Source: Luxibacter massiliensis (GTDB taxonomy: Bacteria > Bacillota > Clostridia > Lachnospirales > Lachnospiraceae). Taken from it: a DNA stretch of 64,000 bases. The notes below the pieces were generated by a model, which searched no databases, had not been told where the DNA came from, and worked only from the letters and a program-made list of their open reading frames with translations. Positions 1-9,868 of this stretch are shown piece after piece (within the stretch, counting starts at the first letter, position 1; every line of letters starts with the position of its first letter). Made by a program: the position numbers and the translations under genes. The stretch spans positions 2,418,001 through 2,482,000 of the forward strand of contig NZ_UWOE01000001.1 of the NCBI RefSeq assembly GCF_900604355.1, written 5' to 3'.

Positions 1-199
1 TAGGTTTTCAGCCAATTGCACTTTGGTATATATACTATATTATAGTTCTGTATCTTTATTTTTTTATTTTATATAACATAGCCTTTTATTAGCCATTTGA
101 TATACTAATAGTAAATTTAATTTAACAGGGCGCCCTTCTATATCAACGGCTCCCATAACACACATCTTTACTGAATTTAAAATATGGAGGAAGGTATTT

Positions 200-1327
200 A
201 TGAAAGTCGTTATTGCAATTGATTCATTAAAGGGCAGCTTAAGCTCCATGGAGGCAGGGTTCGCAGCAAAGGAAGGGATACTCCGCGCCCACCCGGACGC
301 CCAGGTCATAGTAAGGCCTCTGGCAGACGGAGGGGAGGGGACTACAGATGCCCTGATCGAAGGTATGGGAGGGCAGAAAATTGATGTGACAGTCACCGGG
401 CCTATGGGAGAAAAAATTACTGCATATTATGGATATTTAAAGGAATCTGATACAGCCGTGATCGAGATGGCGTCGGCTGCCGGAATTACCCTTGTGCCAG
501 AGCAGCAAAAAAACCCTCTGCTGGCAACCACCTACGGCGTAGGTGAGATGATTAAAGATGCCGCGGAGAAAGGATGCAGAAATTTTATACTAGGGATCGG
601 AGGCAGCGCCACCAATGACGGGGGGATCGGAATGCTGCAGGCATTGGGATACAGCTTTCTTGATAAAAACGGCCAGGAGGCAGGCAGGGGTGCACAGGCT
701 CTTGATACAATTGTCTCTATTTGTGATACAAATACTTACCCCAAACTTAAGGACTGCCATTTTCATGTCGCCTGTGACGTCACCAATCCCCTTTGTGGAA
801 AAAACGGCGCCACCTATATTTATGGCCCTCAGAAAGGAGTGACAGAGGATATGAAAGAACCTTTAGACCGCGCTATGCTGCATTATGCAAAAGTTACATC
901 CCAGACTTTACATAATGACTTCTCATTAACCCAGGGAGCAGGGGCGGCCGGAGGCCTTGGCTTCGCCTTTCTAAGCTATCTTCATGCGGATCTGACTCCC
1001 GGCATAGACTTGATACTTAAAGCCATAAATTTGGAGGAAGATCTTAAATCGGCAGATATCGTTGTGACCGGCGAAGGCCGTCTGGATCATCAGACTGCCA
1101 TGGGGAAAGCTCCTGTGGGGGTTGCAAGGCTTGCAAAGAAGTTTGACGCACAGGTGCTTGCCTTTGCCGGAGGAGTCACAAAAGATGCACGGGCATGTAA
1201 TGAAGCCGGCATCGATGCATTCTTCCCCATCCTGAGGGGAATAGCCACACTAGAGGAAGCCATGGACCCTGAAAATGCACGGGGTAACATGGCGGATGCC
1301 GTAGAACAGGTATTCCGTATTTTATAG
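200..1327 (+). CDS. glxK: Glycerate 2-kinase
   Basis: 375 residues, the usual length of the GlxK/GarK family, which phosphorylates D-glycerate in the cytoplasm to feed glycolysis. The N-terminus carries the family pattern AIDSLKGSLSS, then RPLADGGEGT near residue 40, GIGGSATNDGG near 135 and VTGEGRLDHQT near 290. The start is set by a GGAGG ribosome site about nine bases before the ATG. It is transcribed away from the glycan locus and followed by two terminator-like hairpins, so it appears monocistronic. No convincing -35/-10 pair was found in the 199 bases upstream. Family assignment is secure; which glycerate source feeds it is not shown by the neighbours. Confidence 0.93.
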   Translation: MKVVIAIDSLKGSLSSMEAGFAAKEGILRAHPDAQVIVRPLADGGEGTTDALIEGMGGQKIDVTVTGPMGEKITAYYGYLKESDTAVIEMASAAGITLVPEQQKNPLLATTYGVGEMIKDAAEKGCRNFILGIGGSATNDGGIGMLQALGYSFLDKNGQEAGRGAQALDTIVSICDTNTYPKLKDCHFHVACDVTNPLCGKNGATYIYGPQKGVTEDMKEPLDRAMLHYAKVTSQTLHNDFSLTQGAGAAGGLGFAFLSYLHADLTPGIDLILKAINLEEDLKSADIVVTGEGRLDHQTAMGKAPVGVARLAKKFDAQVLAFAGGVTKDARACNEAGIDAFFPILRGIATLEEAMDPENARGNMADAVEQVFRIL

Positions 1328-1441
1328 ACGGCCAAATTACGGTCAGTTAAGTAAATTGTTGATTCCTCTTTTCTAACTTATAGGATGATTTTTTCAAATT
1401 ATGCGTCAGTTTTTCTTTCTCAGATTGTTTACTTAACATAA

Positions 1442-1521
1442 GGAGCTAATCTCCTCACTTTTTTTAGCTCCTTTCCCACCACATGAAGAAACCCCGGATT
1501 TTAAAAACCGGGGTTTTCTTT
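1442..1521 (+). terminator. Terminator pair after glycerate kinase
   Basis: Two successive hairpins. The first pairs GGAGCTAA (1442-1449) with TTAGCTCC (1464-1471). The second pairs AAACCCCGG (1489-1497) with CCGGGGTTT ending near 1515, followed by a T-rich run, a textbook rho-independent terminator for the plus strand. Upstream of them, GTTAAGTAAA near 1347 and TTTACTTAAC near 1427 form a further 10-bp inverted repeat. Confidence 0.85.
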
Positions 1522-1529
1522 TGGCTTTA

Positions 1530-1835
1530 ACTATTCTTCTGCAGCTTTGCTCAATTAAGATTTATCTCCATGACTCTAAATCTTCTTTCCAGTATATTTA
1601 TAATCCGACATTTTGAAGCTTGTTAGGAATATTAGGCAATACCCAGTACATTTCCGCTTTTTATAAGGATCTTATAGGGGTACTGAAAAACCATATCTAC
1701 TTTCTGAAAGACAGATCCAATTTCTATACCACAGAAATCCTCTAAAAATAAAACCACCGATATGCGCAGCCTTCTTTGGTAATGGGCATATTACATTTCT
1801 ATCAATGTGTATATACTCCGTACCAGTCAGCAATT
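1530..1835. other. Gene-free stretch, possible decayed coding tail
   Basis: About 300 bases between the glycerate kinase terminator and the end of the acyltransferase gene. No intact gene is visible. On the minus strand roughly 1635-1790 reads open for about 50 codons up to a stop, in a frame without a credible start or ribosome site, and a neighbouring frame reads open before it. This could be a decayed gene or chance; I do not recognise a family. Confidence 0.3.
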
Positions 1836-2654
1836 TTATCTGGCAACATTAGCAGTTTTTAAAACTCCTGTTCCGGTTCCAAGCCTTCCCCCTGCAATCA
1901 GATATTGGGCCGCTTTTTTCTGCAGACTTGTCCTTTGAGGATATATATTCGGATCATCACGCACGCATCCATAGATCCGTTTCTCTGCCTCCCGGTCTGT
2001 ATAATCGGTCTGTATGATTTTAAAGAAGCTTTGAAACTTCAGAATATTGCTGTCAGCCGGCAGAATTTTCGTCAGTCCCGCAGATAACAGCCAGGAGTGG
2101 CAAAGATATGGATACTCTTCTCCCCAAAACTGGAACGCCTGTTTAAAGGACTTTTCTGATAATCTGATATCCAATTTCTCACCTTGAGGTATATGAATGC
2201 TGATCACCGGCGTCCCTCTTTTTATTTTCAGAGCATTCTCTTCTATTGTCCACATAGAAGGCGTCATTTCAAATTCTAATCTTCCCAGCCGAAAAATCCT
2301 GCACTCCAAATGCCGAAAAAACCAGTCATACTCATCGATTCCATATTCCCCAAACTCCCTATAGCAATTTTCACACCAAAGCGTAAGGTCATAAAAAGTA
2401 TCCCAAAATATACGCTCTTTTATGTTTCTCTGACGGTACTGCTCATATGTATCGCACGCCATCCGGCAAAAATAATATAGGAAGTGGAGCCGAAAGCGAT
2501 CTTTTCTTAATATTTCTTCATAAAATATTCGCCTATCTGACCAAAACAGGCCTGTAATCCGTCTGTACTCTTCTTCACTCACTGTAATCTGCAGGATCTC
2601 TTCTATTGCCTCTGGTATCATTTGGATCCCTTTTAGAAACTCCTGTAAGCTCAT
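1836..2654 (-). CDS. GNAT-like acyltransferase (NAT_N + GNAT_C type)
   Basis: 272 residues. The C-terminal half shows the signature I associate with the GNAT_C domain: IHIPQG at 153-158, CHSWLL at 185-190 and DSNI at 201-204, followed by a KFQSFF segment; the helical first half fits the NAT_N partner domain. No signal peptide, so cytoplasmic. The ATG overlaps the stop of the Gfo/Idh gene by four bases (ATGA), so it is translationally coupled as the last gene of the glycan locus. Substrate unknown. Members of this family often sit beside glycoside hydrolases, so an acyl-sugar role is possible but inferred. It ends without an obvious terminator. Confidence 0.65.
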   Translation of the reverse strand: MSLQEFLKGIQMIPEAIEEILQITVSEEEYRRITGLFWSDRRIFYEEILRKDRFRLHFLYYFCRMACDTYEQYRQRNIKERIFWDTFYDLTLWCENCYREFGEYGIDEYDWFFRHLECRIFRLGRLEFEMTPSMWTIEENALKIKRGTPVISIHIPQGEKLDIRLSEKSFKQAFQFWGEEYPYLCHSWLLSAGLTKILPADSNILKFQSFFKIIQTDYTDREAEKRIYGCVRDDPNIYPQRTSLQKKAAQYLIAGGRLGTGTGVLKTANVAR

Positions 2655-3898
2655 AGATACTCCTTAAAATCAATTGTCACTTTGTTTACCCTGGCCTCCT
2701 CTGCGGCAAGGGCCATGAGGTGGCTTTCCACAGACATGGACGCATCTGTTTTTCCTGGTTTTCCTTCTCCGACCATTCTCACAAAATCACGCATCATACT
2801 CATATCGCTTCCACTATGCCCTTTCGTTGGAGTATTCAGACGAATCGCTTCTGACGAATGGCTCACAAAATCAAAGAGTTCTATTGTGCCTGCCTCCATA
2901 TCCCCCTTTAGTTCCCCTTTCGTTCCCATCAGGCGGATTCTCCTTGCACATTGGTTTGTAAAAGCTGTCATTAAAAATGAGGCTGTTACTTCATTTTCAA
3001 ACTCTATGTCCACAGACTGGTGATCCACTACTGTATTGTCACAGCGGAAAACGCACCTCCCATAAGGGCCTTCGCGCAGTGCCCTAAGAACAGAATCTGT
3101 ATCCGGGTTCTCTGTAACCGCATAAACCAATCCATCCTCTTCTGCCCTTGGGTGTTCCAGATAAAATCTAGGGGCATAAAAGGGACAGTCTGCTCTATGT
3201 CCGCATCCATCCATACAATATTCGGGCGCTTTTGGCGGGGCATTTTGCTCTTTAAAGTAAGTTAAACTGCCGCAAGAACTGATTGTTTTGCAATGACTGT
3301 CAGAAAGCCACAAAAGAATATCCATGTCGTGGCAGCATTTCTGCAGAATCATAGGACTTGATTCTTCTGCATTTCTCCAGTTTCCCCGCACAAAACTGTG
3401 GGCATGATGCCAGTAACCCACTTCTTCGATATGCTGTATACTCATCAGCCTTCCGATTCGCCCTTCCTCAAGCAGACCCTTTACTTTTGTAAAAAACGGT
3501 GAATAACGCAGCACATGGCATACCGAAAGAATACGGTTATATTTGTGTGAAAACTCCCCCATCTTCAAAATCTCTTCTTTTTCCGGGGACATTGGTTTCT
3601 CACATAATACATGATATCCCTTTTCCATTGCTGCGATAACCGGTTCACAGTGCATCCTGTCCTGGGTACAGATCATAGCACAATCCGCCAGCCGCCCTTT
3701 ATCCAACAGCTCCTCATAGCTTTCAAACTGCATATCTTCGGGAATATTATGCTTGGAGGCAAATGCCTCCCGCCGGTTCCGGTCCGGTTCAGCCACCGCC
3801 GCTACTTTCAATTCATCCGGATGTTCTAAAGCATATTGGGAATAGACATGCCCTCCCCGCAGTCCCGCACCTATCAGCACACTCGTTACCTGTTTCAT
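2651..3898 (-). CDS. Gfo/Idh/MocA family NAD(P)-dependent protein
   Basis: 415 residues. An N-terminal Rossmann fold shows GAGLRG at 10-15 and the family lysine motif CEKP at 99-102; HDMDIL near 190 is the typical catalytic-region histidine/aspartate. A Cys-rich insert (Cys228, Cys232, Cys238) could bind a metal. No signal peptide. It overlaps the GH36 gene by four bases upstream and the acyltransferase by four bases downstream. Most relatives oxidise sugars or inositols, but GH109, an NAD-dependent alpha-N-acetylgalactosaminidase family active on blood group A, shares this fold. Given the GH98/GH36/GH29 neighbours, either a sugar dehydrogenase or an oxidative glycosidase is plausible; sequence reading alone does not decide. 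Confidence 0.85.
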   Translation of the reverse strand: MKQVTSVLIGAGLRGGHVYSQYALEHPDELKVAAVAEPDRNRREAFASKHNIPEDMQFESYEELLDKGRLADCAMICTQDRMHCEPVIAAMEKGYHVLCEKPMSPEKEEILKMGEFSHKYNRILSVCHVLRYSPFFTKVKGLLEEGRIGRLMSIQHIEEVGYWHHAHSFVRGNWRNAEESSPMILQKCCHDMDILLWLSDSHCKTISSCGSLTYFKEQNAPPKAPEYCMDGCGHRADCPFYAPRFYLEHPRAEEDGLVYAVTENPDTDSVLRALREGPYGRCVFRCDNTVVDHQSVDIEFENEVTASFLMTAFTNQCARRIRLMGTKGELKGDMEAGTIELFDFVSHSSEAIRLNTPTKGHSGSDMSMMRDFVRMVGEGKPGKTDASMSVESHLMALAAEEARVNKVTIDFKEYL

Positions 3899-6081
3899 AC
3901 TTCAAATTCCTCCTTATTTTCCAAACTCCAAAAAAAATACTGCAAGGCATAATATTCCTCATTTAGAATCGGAACAGGAACTCCCACATATTTTAATGCT
4001 GCCCCTGAATAGGCGGTATCCGTTTGGACACAGTAATATAATTTGTCCAGATCTAGTCCTGGGCATTTCGCATAATAAACCGGACGGTTGGCACGTGCCT
4101 GTATACATACGACAGAAAGCAGCGCCTCTGATTTATCCTTTGCCACAAAGCTCCAAGCCCCATATTCCCCGCCTTTTAAAGGAGAATCTACACGGTAGTA
4201 ATCCCCCTTGTGGATTAGATGCCAATATTTTTTATAATCTCTGATCTGGGTTTTGACCATTTCTTTCTCTTCTTTTGTAAGTATGGTTAGATCTAACTCA
4301 TATCCCAGATTCCCAGCCATTGCCACAATCCCTCTTGTATATAAATTAACGCTTCTTCCTGTCTGATGATTGGGAACTGCCGATACATGTGAACTTACAG
4401 CCGATATCGGATACCCGTAAGAAGTTCCTTCCTGTATCCACACTCTTTCCACTGCGTCTGTATTATCACTACACCAAATCTGAGGTGTATAATATAACAT
4501 TCCTGTATCAAACCGTCCCCCGCCGCTGCTGCATCCTTCGATTAGCAAGCCTGGATACCGCTGTACCATACGTTCCAAAAAATCATATACCCCCAACACA
4601 TAATGGTACATAATGCTTCCGTAATTCTGCCTTTTTGACACTGCTGAATAAACATCTGATATACTCCGGTTCATATCCATCTTTATATATTCGATATCTG
4701 CAGAATCAATGATCCGGCTGATATTTTCAAATATATAATCTACAACCTCTTTTCTAGAGAAATCTAATACTAGCTGATTACGCCCTAACACGGGCATTTT
4801 TCCCGGTATTTTGAAAACCCAGTCCGGATGCATACGGTAGAGGCTGCTGTCTTCGTTCACCATCTCCGGCTCAATCCAAAGGCCAAATTTCAAACCTGTT
4901 TGGTGAATCCGCTCTGATAGTTCTCCCAATGTGCATCCTAACTTTTTATGATTGGCATACCAATCGCCTAGGCCTGCTGTATCGCTGTTTCGTTCACCAA
5001 ACCAGCCGTCGTCGAGAACAAGCATCTCAATTCCCAGTTCGGCTGCCTGTCCTGCAATCTGTATAATCTTTTCCCCTGTAAAATCAAAGTATGTAGCTTC
5101 CCAATTATTAATAAGAACTGGTCTTGGAATGTCCTTGTACTTTCCCCTGCAAATATGTCTGCGAATAAAATTGTGGAAAGTATGCGACAGTCCGGTAAAC
5201 CCTCTTGTAGTACAAGACATCAGGGCCTCCGGAGCATGGAATCTATCCCCTGCCTCTAATTTGTAGTCCAGCATCTCCGGGGACAGTCCCATTTGAAATC
5301 TGACCTGGTCAAACTGATCCATCTCCGCCTCAACTAAAAAATTTCCACTGTATACAAGAGACATTCCATAACACAGGCCTTCGTTCTCCCGAGTCCCCTT
5401 TTCCGCCAAAATGACAAAAGGATTCTGCTGATGGCTGGAAGTTCCTCTTCTGCTTTCAATGCACTGCTTACTGTGTAAAACAGGTCTTTTTTCCAGAATC
5501 CGCTCCATCATATGCCTGCCGTGGAAGTGAATGAGCTCATACTCTCCTGTTACAAAATCCAGCGTGGATGTCAGGACTTTGTTGAGAAATACCGGCATAT
5601 CGCCGCTGTTTCTCACCTCCACACTTCTAGTCATTACATCTTCCTCGTAAAAAACACCGTACCTTAGAATCACAATAACTTTTGTGTTACTATCTTCCAG
5701 TACAATCTCACAAGTAACCGAATCCTCTCCGCCATACGCCGCAGGAAGTCCTGGAATTTGATATTTTCCCTTTTTTATATGATGCTCTCTGTATCTCAGG
5801 TCTGAGCCGTATACTCCTTCCTCCGTCCGCAGGCAAAATGCGGGACTCCGGTAATCTCCATTTCCAAAGCAGGGGTATTCCTGTGGCAGGACGTCACAGG
5901 AAAATGTATTGTCCCCTCTTAAGTCATATGGAACCCCACTCATCCCCCTTTCATAATAGGCGATCGTGCCGCTCATATCGCAGTTAATTCTCACGCCGTA
6001 GTATAAATGCAGCAGAAAGCCAGTGTCGGTTATCCCTATTTGATAGGTCGTATTTTTGGATTGTAATGTTATAAGTTTCAT
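3895..6081 (-). CDS. GH36 alpha-galactosidase
   Basis: 728 residues, typical of the large tetrameric AgaA/RafA-type GH36 enzymes that remove terminal alpha-linked galactose (some members act on GalNAc). The domain order is an N-terminal beta-sandwich (about 1-300), a TIM barrel starting with VLINNWEATYFDF near 322, and a C-terminal beta domain. The nucleophile is Asp469 in YIKMDMNRS and the acid/base Asp539 in CSDNTDA; their spacing of 70 matches Geobacillus AgaA (478/548). There is no signal peptide, so it acts inside the cell. It starts eight bases after GH98 and overlaps the Gfo/Idh gene. In this locus it would remove the alpha-1,3 Gal (B type) or GalNAc (A type) cap. Confidence 0.93.
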   Translation of the reverse strand: MKLITLQSKNTTYQIGITDTGFLLHLYYGVRINCDMSGTIAYYERGMSGVPYDLRGDNTFSCDVLPQEYPCFGNGDYRSPAFCLRTEEGVYGSDLRYREHHIKKGKYQIPGLPAAYGGEDSVTCEIVLEDSNTKVIVILRYGVFYEEDVMTRSVEVRNSGDMPVFLNKVLTSTLDFVTGEYELIHFHGRHMMERILEKRPVLHSKQCIESRRGTSSHQQNPFVILAEKGTRENEGLCYGMSLVYSGNFLVEAEMDQFDQVRFQMGLSPEMLDYKLEAGDRFHAPEALMSCTTRGFTGLSHTFHNFIRRHICRGKYKDIPRPVLINNWEATYFDFTGEKIIQIAGQAAELGIEMLVLDDGWFGERNSDTAGLGDWYANHKKLGCTLGELSERIHQTGLKFGLWIEPEMVNEDSSLYRMHPDWVFKIPGKMPVLGRNQLVLDFSRKEVVDYIFENISRIIDSADIEYIKMDMNRSISDVYSAVSKRQNYGSIMYHYVLGVYDFLERMVQRYPGLLIEGCSSGGGRFDTGMLYYTPQIWCSDNTDAVERVWIQEGTSYGYPISAVSSHVSAVPNHQTGRSVNLYTRGIVAMAGNLGYELDLTILTKEEKEMVKTQIRDYKKYWHLIHKGDYYRVDSPLKGGEYGAWSFVAKDKSEALLSVVCIQARANRPVYYAKCPGLDLDKLYYCVQTDTAYSGAALKYVGVPVPILNEEYYALQYFFWSLENKEEFEV

Positions 6082-6088
6082 ATTGTCA

Positions 6089-8512
6089 CTACTCTGCCTT
6101 TATATCGAAGTAAACATAACCATTACTGGTTACTGTAATCGTTGCCGTTTTTGTTTCTGCATTGTATTCAACCTCAGGATCTGTATAGTTTCCTTCCAAA
6201 CCTGATACGTTGCTTATAACCGGTTGTTTCTCAAGATTGCTCAATGTGATGGTGGTTGTTCTTCGTTCCTGATCTTTTGTATTAGTAATATAATTTGTAT
6301 AAACCCATGACAGAGCATCTTTTTTACTCATTTCAGGCAGCGCCGCTGCTTCTGAAGCATTCTGTGCATTTTCCCACAACTCATCTTTATTTGTCCGGTA
6401 ATTGTTTAATCTGACAGTAATACCATCTGCTTTCTCTTTTAGAATCAGATATGTGTGAGGTTCCAGCACAGCAGAAGCCTCCCATCCTCTATCTGAAACC
6501 CCTGGTACAGAAAGGCTCATATTCTCTGCCGTCTGATCCACATCTTCATTATACTTGTAATTATATACATACCAGGCATCCTCTAATTTCTGCGCAAAAA
6601 TATCTCCATCATATGTGTCCTCATAAAGGCTATTAAAATAGGCCTGCCTCTTCTCTGTAGTCTGGAGCCGTTCATCTCCTCCTTCCACAATCTCGATCTC
6701 CATTCCGCCCAGCCTTTCTTCTAGGTCAGCTAGTGAAACTGATGAAGGAATTGCGGGAATATTTCCATATCTTCCCGTGATATAGGTTGGAGACTGCGGC
6801 TTCTCCGTATTCAGTCCCACAAAAAAGTCCCCGTTTCCCATAGAAGACAAATTACCATGTATTATAGCCTTTGTAGCGCTCAACATTTCGGATTTAGACG
6901 GCGCAGGATTTTCAACTGCATATCTGAAAAACTCCTGTATGACATTGGTATAAAGGGGAGACTGTTCATTTTGTACACCATAGGTATACGCCGGATGCTC
7001 GAAGTTATATACGCATCCTCCATTGAGGTAGATCATCATAGCCTCGATTCCTATTAACGCTTCAGGTTCAGACAGCCATTGGCGGTTCCCCTGTGTTTTT
7101 CCTATACTGCCGCCCTCAAACAGTTTCCACTTTCCTGTCTCATACCATTTCCATGTATCCATAAGCCCACCCCACTGATAGGCATAGTCGGCAAGCCATA
7201 ACCCTGTCATATAACTACTTGTAGGCGCATCATTTCCTTCTGCAGCAGGTGTATTTTTATACATAAATATAAAAGAATCACTGTATTTTTCTACTGCCTC
7301 TTTAAAAGCTGTCTTGCCCTGCGTGCCCATAGCCTTTTCAATAGACGCCCCATTATTTTGTTCTGACCAGATAAAGTATCCGCCATGCTTTGCAGAAATA
7401 GTAAGATACTCTGCGGCCATATTTTCAATACCATTTGCCCACACCCAATAATTCTCTGTACAGAAAATCCCTTGCAGACAGCTATACTGTTCATACATTT
7501 TCTCAATCCATGCTGTTGTAAGCCAATGGGCAGATGTATAGTAAGATTGGTTCCCTGCTGTATACACAGTAAGTACTAATGGAATGGGTTCATTCTTCCC
7601 GGTATTTGGATTTACATAATTTTGTGCCTCCTCCAGATAATGCTCGTAGAAATCTGCAGCGCTTCCCTCTTGTTTGGGAAGATCATCGGGATGTAGTTCT
7701 ATCACGGTGTAAGGTTTCAAATCATCCGGCACCTCTTCCCATTTTCCTGTCAGCGTATCATCACCCCAGAAGGCATATTGCCTGTCAGCCTGGGCGTATT
7801 TTTCTCCATTGGCATACAACGGAATCATCATCAATGGGACTTCATTGGATATTTCGCGCCTTTTTTCCGCAGGTTCCCAGGCGTCAGGATCTGTAAACGG
7901 CCCCTCTGCCACAACCTTTGCATCCGCATATACAATTTCATCTGCCCAGGTCTGTTCTCCGGCATAACATCTTAAATACAGCCTGGATGCATTTTCGGGG
8001 ACTTCAACATCTACACGGATTGCGGGCGTTGTATACAGGATCCCCTCAGGATAAGCCTCTTGTGACGAATAGAGGACCGTATCATCTGCTAAAATCTCAA
8101 TTTTTTCTACAATAGCATGTCCTGCCGCCTGATAGTTAGCGCTTTGGTCAATCCCAATATAAGCTTGGAATTTAGACACCCCGGCCCCGCTGATATTATA
8201 AGTGATTTCTGAAGGATATGCGGCTACTGTTCCCAGGCCTTTCTCAAACGTGCGGATTTCCCCATCTTGCATTAGTAAACGAATAGGGGTATCCTCTCCG
8301 TTATTCCCAGGAGTAAAGGGATGATCCTTCTGTACAGTCTTATTGTTGTCTGCGTCTCCGTGAGTCGCAGAATACCATTTCAAATCTGATAAATAATATT
8401 CTGTTCCTGAGCTTTCTTCGGCCTGTACTTCTTTGATTGACAGAGGAATCATACCTAAAATCATGCTCATACTTAATAAAATCCCAAATAAACATTTTAA
8501 TCTACGAACCAT
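6089..8512 (-). CDS. Secreted GH98 endo-beta-galactosidase with NPCBM
   Basis: About 807 residues from the ATG at 8512, chosen because GGAGG lies seven bases before it; a longer in-frame ATG at 8530 lacks a site. A basic signal peptide (MVRRLKCLFGILL) ends near VQA-EES at about 31. Residues 37-202 match the NPCBM carbohydrate-binding module and 225-540 the GH98 catalytic barrel (FWGDDTLTGKWEEVPDD, VIELHPDDLP, IFCTENYWVW, YLNGGCVYNFEHP); the remainder is the GH98 C-terminal domain. Known GH98 enzymes of Streptococcus pneumoniae, Clostridium perfringens and Ruminococcus gnavus release blood-group oligosaccharides from type 2 chains. No sortase motif or anchor is seen, so it is probably released. 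It is the only secreted hydrolase of the operon. Confidence 0.92.
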   Translation of the reverse strand: MVRRLKCLFGILLSMSMILGMIPLSIKEVQAEESSGTEYYLSDLKWYSATHGDADNNKTVQKDHPFTPGNNGEDTPIRLLMQDGEIRTFEKGLGTVAAYPSEITYNISGAGVSKFQAYIGIDQSANYQAAGHAIVEKIEILADDTVLYSSQEAYPEGILYTTPAIRVDVEVPENASRLYLRCYAGEQTWADEIVYADAKVVAEGPFTDPDAWEPAEKRREISNEVPLMMIPLYANGEKYAQADRQYAFWGDDTLTGKWEEVPDDLKPYTVIELHPDDLPKQEGSAADFYEHYLEEAQNYVNPNTGKNEPIPLVLTVYTAGNQSYYTSAHWLTTAWIEKMYEQYSCLQGIFCTENYWVWANGIENMAAEYLTISAKHGGYFIWSEQNNGASIEKAMGTQGKTAFKEAVEKYSDSFIFMYKNTPAAEGNDAPTSSYMTGLWLADYAYQWGGLMDTWKWYETGKWKLFEGGSIGKTQGNRQWLSEPEALIGIEAMMIYLNGGCVYNFEHPAYTYGVQNEQSPLYTNVIQEFFRYAVENPAPSKSEMLSATKAIIHGNLSSMGNGDFFVGLNTEKPQSPTYITGRYGNIPAIPSSVSLADLEERLGGMEIEIVEGGDERLQTTEKRQAYFNSLYEDTYDGDIFAQKLEDAWYVYNYKYNEDVDQTAENMSLSVPGVSDRGWEASAVLEPHTYLILKEKADGITVRLNNYRTNKDELWENAQNASEAAALPEMSKKDALSWVYTNYITNTKDQERRTTTITLSNLEKQPVISNVSGLEGNYTDPEVEYNAETKTATITVTSNGYVYFDIKAE

Positions 8513-8537
8513 TTTATACCTCCATTGCATAATTACA

Positions 8538-9845
8538 TCAGTTCTTTAAACAGATTTTCAATACAGTATCCTTTTCATCGGGCAAAGGGTATGTGAATAC
8601 CGGTTCTTCACCAAAGGACACAAACGCCACATCTTGATATAGGGCTGTATTCCAGGCTTCTCCACGGTTCACCTCACTCCCGTCAGCCAGATATGTCACT
8701 TCAGCTAATTGTTCAGGCCGGATTCCATACAGCGGCAGCGCTCCCAGGGGCGTCTCATATACATGGGCGTAAATAACGTCCCCTTTCTGTGTATACCTTC
8801 CCCATTCTGGTTTCGGCAGCCTGGAAATTCCACATCCGTATATACTCTCTTTATTTTTCTGCATCCACGCGCCCACCTTTTCAAGAATATCAGCACTTTC
8901 CATGGGAATGTTTCCTTTCGCATCTGGCCCCACATTGAGAATCATATTTCCACCTTTACTCACACATTCTACAAGTTTTCGTACCAACATCTGAGGACTT
9001 TTGTACTGATGGTCAAAATTACAGTATCCCCAATGGTTATTCATTGTAGCGCAAAGTTCCCACGGGATAGGCTCTCCATTTTCACCGCACACGCCTTCAG
9101 GCGGGATGATCTGTTCCGGACTTGCAAAATCACCGCTGTATATCAGTGGATGCTCCGTCGCAATACTGCCATGGTTGTCTCCTGCCCCTTCTAAACGGTT
9201 ATCGATAATCACATCCGGCTGATATGTGCGGACCATTTGAATCAGCTCAGAGGCCCGCCATTTTTCTCCCGTCATATCATCGTAGGAGAAATCAAACCAG
9301 AGCAAGTCTAATTTTCCATAGTTGGCCACAAGCTCCCTGACTTGTCCGTGCATATATTTAAGATACCGTTCAAAGTCGATTTCCTCATCTTTATACGCCT
9401 CGTTATTCCGCATAGGATGCTGCCTGTCTCCATATTTGGGGAAATCAGGGTGGTGCCAGTCTATGATAGAAAAATAGAGTCCCACCTTAAGCCCCTCTTC
9501 CCGGCAGGCGTCTACAAACTCCCTGACCAAATCTCTTCCGGCTTTGGTGTTGGTCACTTTATAGTCCGTCAGTCCAGAATCAAACAGACAGAACCCATCA
9601 TGATGTTTTGCTGTCAGCACTACATATTTCATGCCCGCATTTTTCGCTAAGCGTACCCATCTCCTCGGATCATAGTCCACCGGATCAAACTGTTCGAAAT
9701 AGGGCCTATATTCTTCCACTGTCATTTCCTGTTCTGACATCACCCACTCGCCGCACGCCGGGATTGCATACAGTCCCCAGTGGATAAACATGCCGAATCT
9801 CGCCTCCATAAACCACTGTGTGCGTTTCTTAATTTCTTGATTCAT
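8538..9845 (-). CDS. GH29 alpha-L-fucosidase
   Basis: 435 residues, a compact GH29 enzyme holding little more than the catalytic barrel. RFGMFIHWGLYAIP (16-29), YVVLTAKHHDGFCLFDS (74-90) and LLWFDFSYD are hallmark segments; Asp185 in WFDF is the expected nucleophile. No signal peptide, so it should act on imported sugars. It lies 24 bases after the second permease gene and 25 bases before GH98. Its likely job is to cleave the alpha-1,2 fucose of H/A/B structures after the alpha-Gal or alpha-GalNAc cap is gone. GH29 linkage preference cannot be read from sequence here. Confidence 0.93.
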   Translation of the reverse strand: MNQEIKKRTQWFMEARFGMFIHWGLYAIPACGEWVMSEQEMTVEEYRPYFEQFDPVDYDPRRWVRLAKNAGMKYVVLTAKHHDGFCLFDSGLTDYKVTNTKAGRDLVREFVDACREEGLKVGLYFSIIDWHHPDFPKYGDRQHPMRNNEAYKDEEIDFERYLKYMHGQVRELVANYGKLDLLWFDFSYDDMTGEKWRASELIQMVRTYQPDVIIDNRLEGAGDNHGSIATEHPLIYSGDFASPEQIIPPEGVCGENGEPIPWELCATMNNHWGYCNFDHQYKSPQMLVRKLVECVSKGGNMILNVGPDAKGNIPMESADILEKVGAWMQKNKESIYGCGISRLPKPEWGRYTQKGDVIYAHVYETPLGALPLYGIRPEQLAEVTYLADGSEVNRGEAWNTALYQDVAFVSFGEEPVFTYPLPDEKDTVLKICLKN

Positions 9846-9868
9846 ATCACGTACCTCCTCCTGCTATA

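Noticed and set aside
16..44. TTGCAC and nearby TATA-rich bases as promoter of the glycerate kinase gene
   Set aside because: With 17-base spacing the -10 matches poorly; the better TATATT is only 14 bases away.
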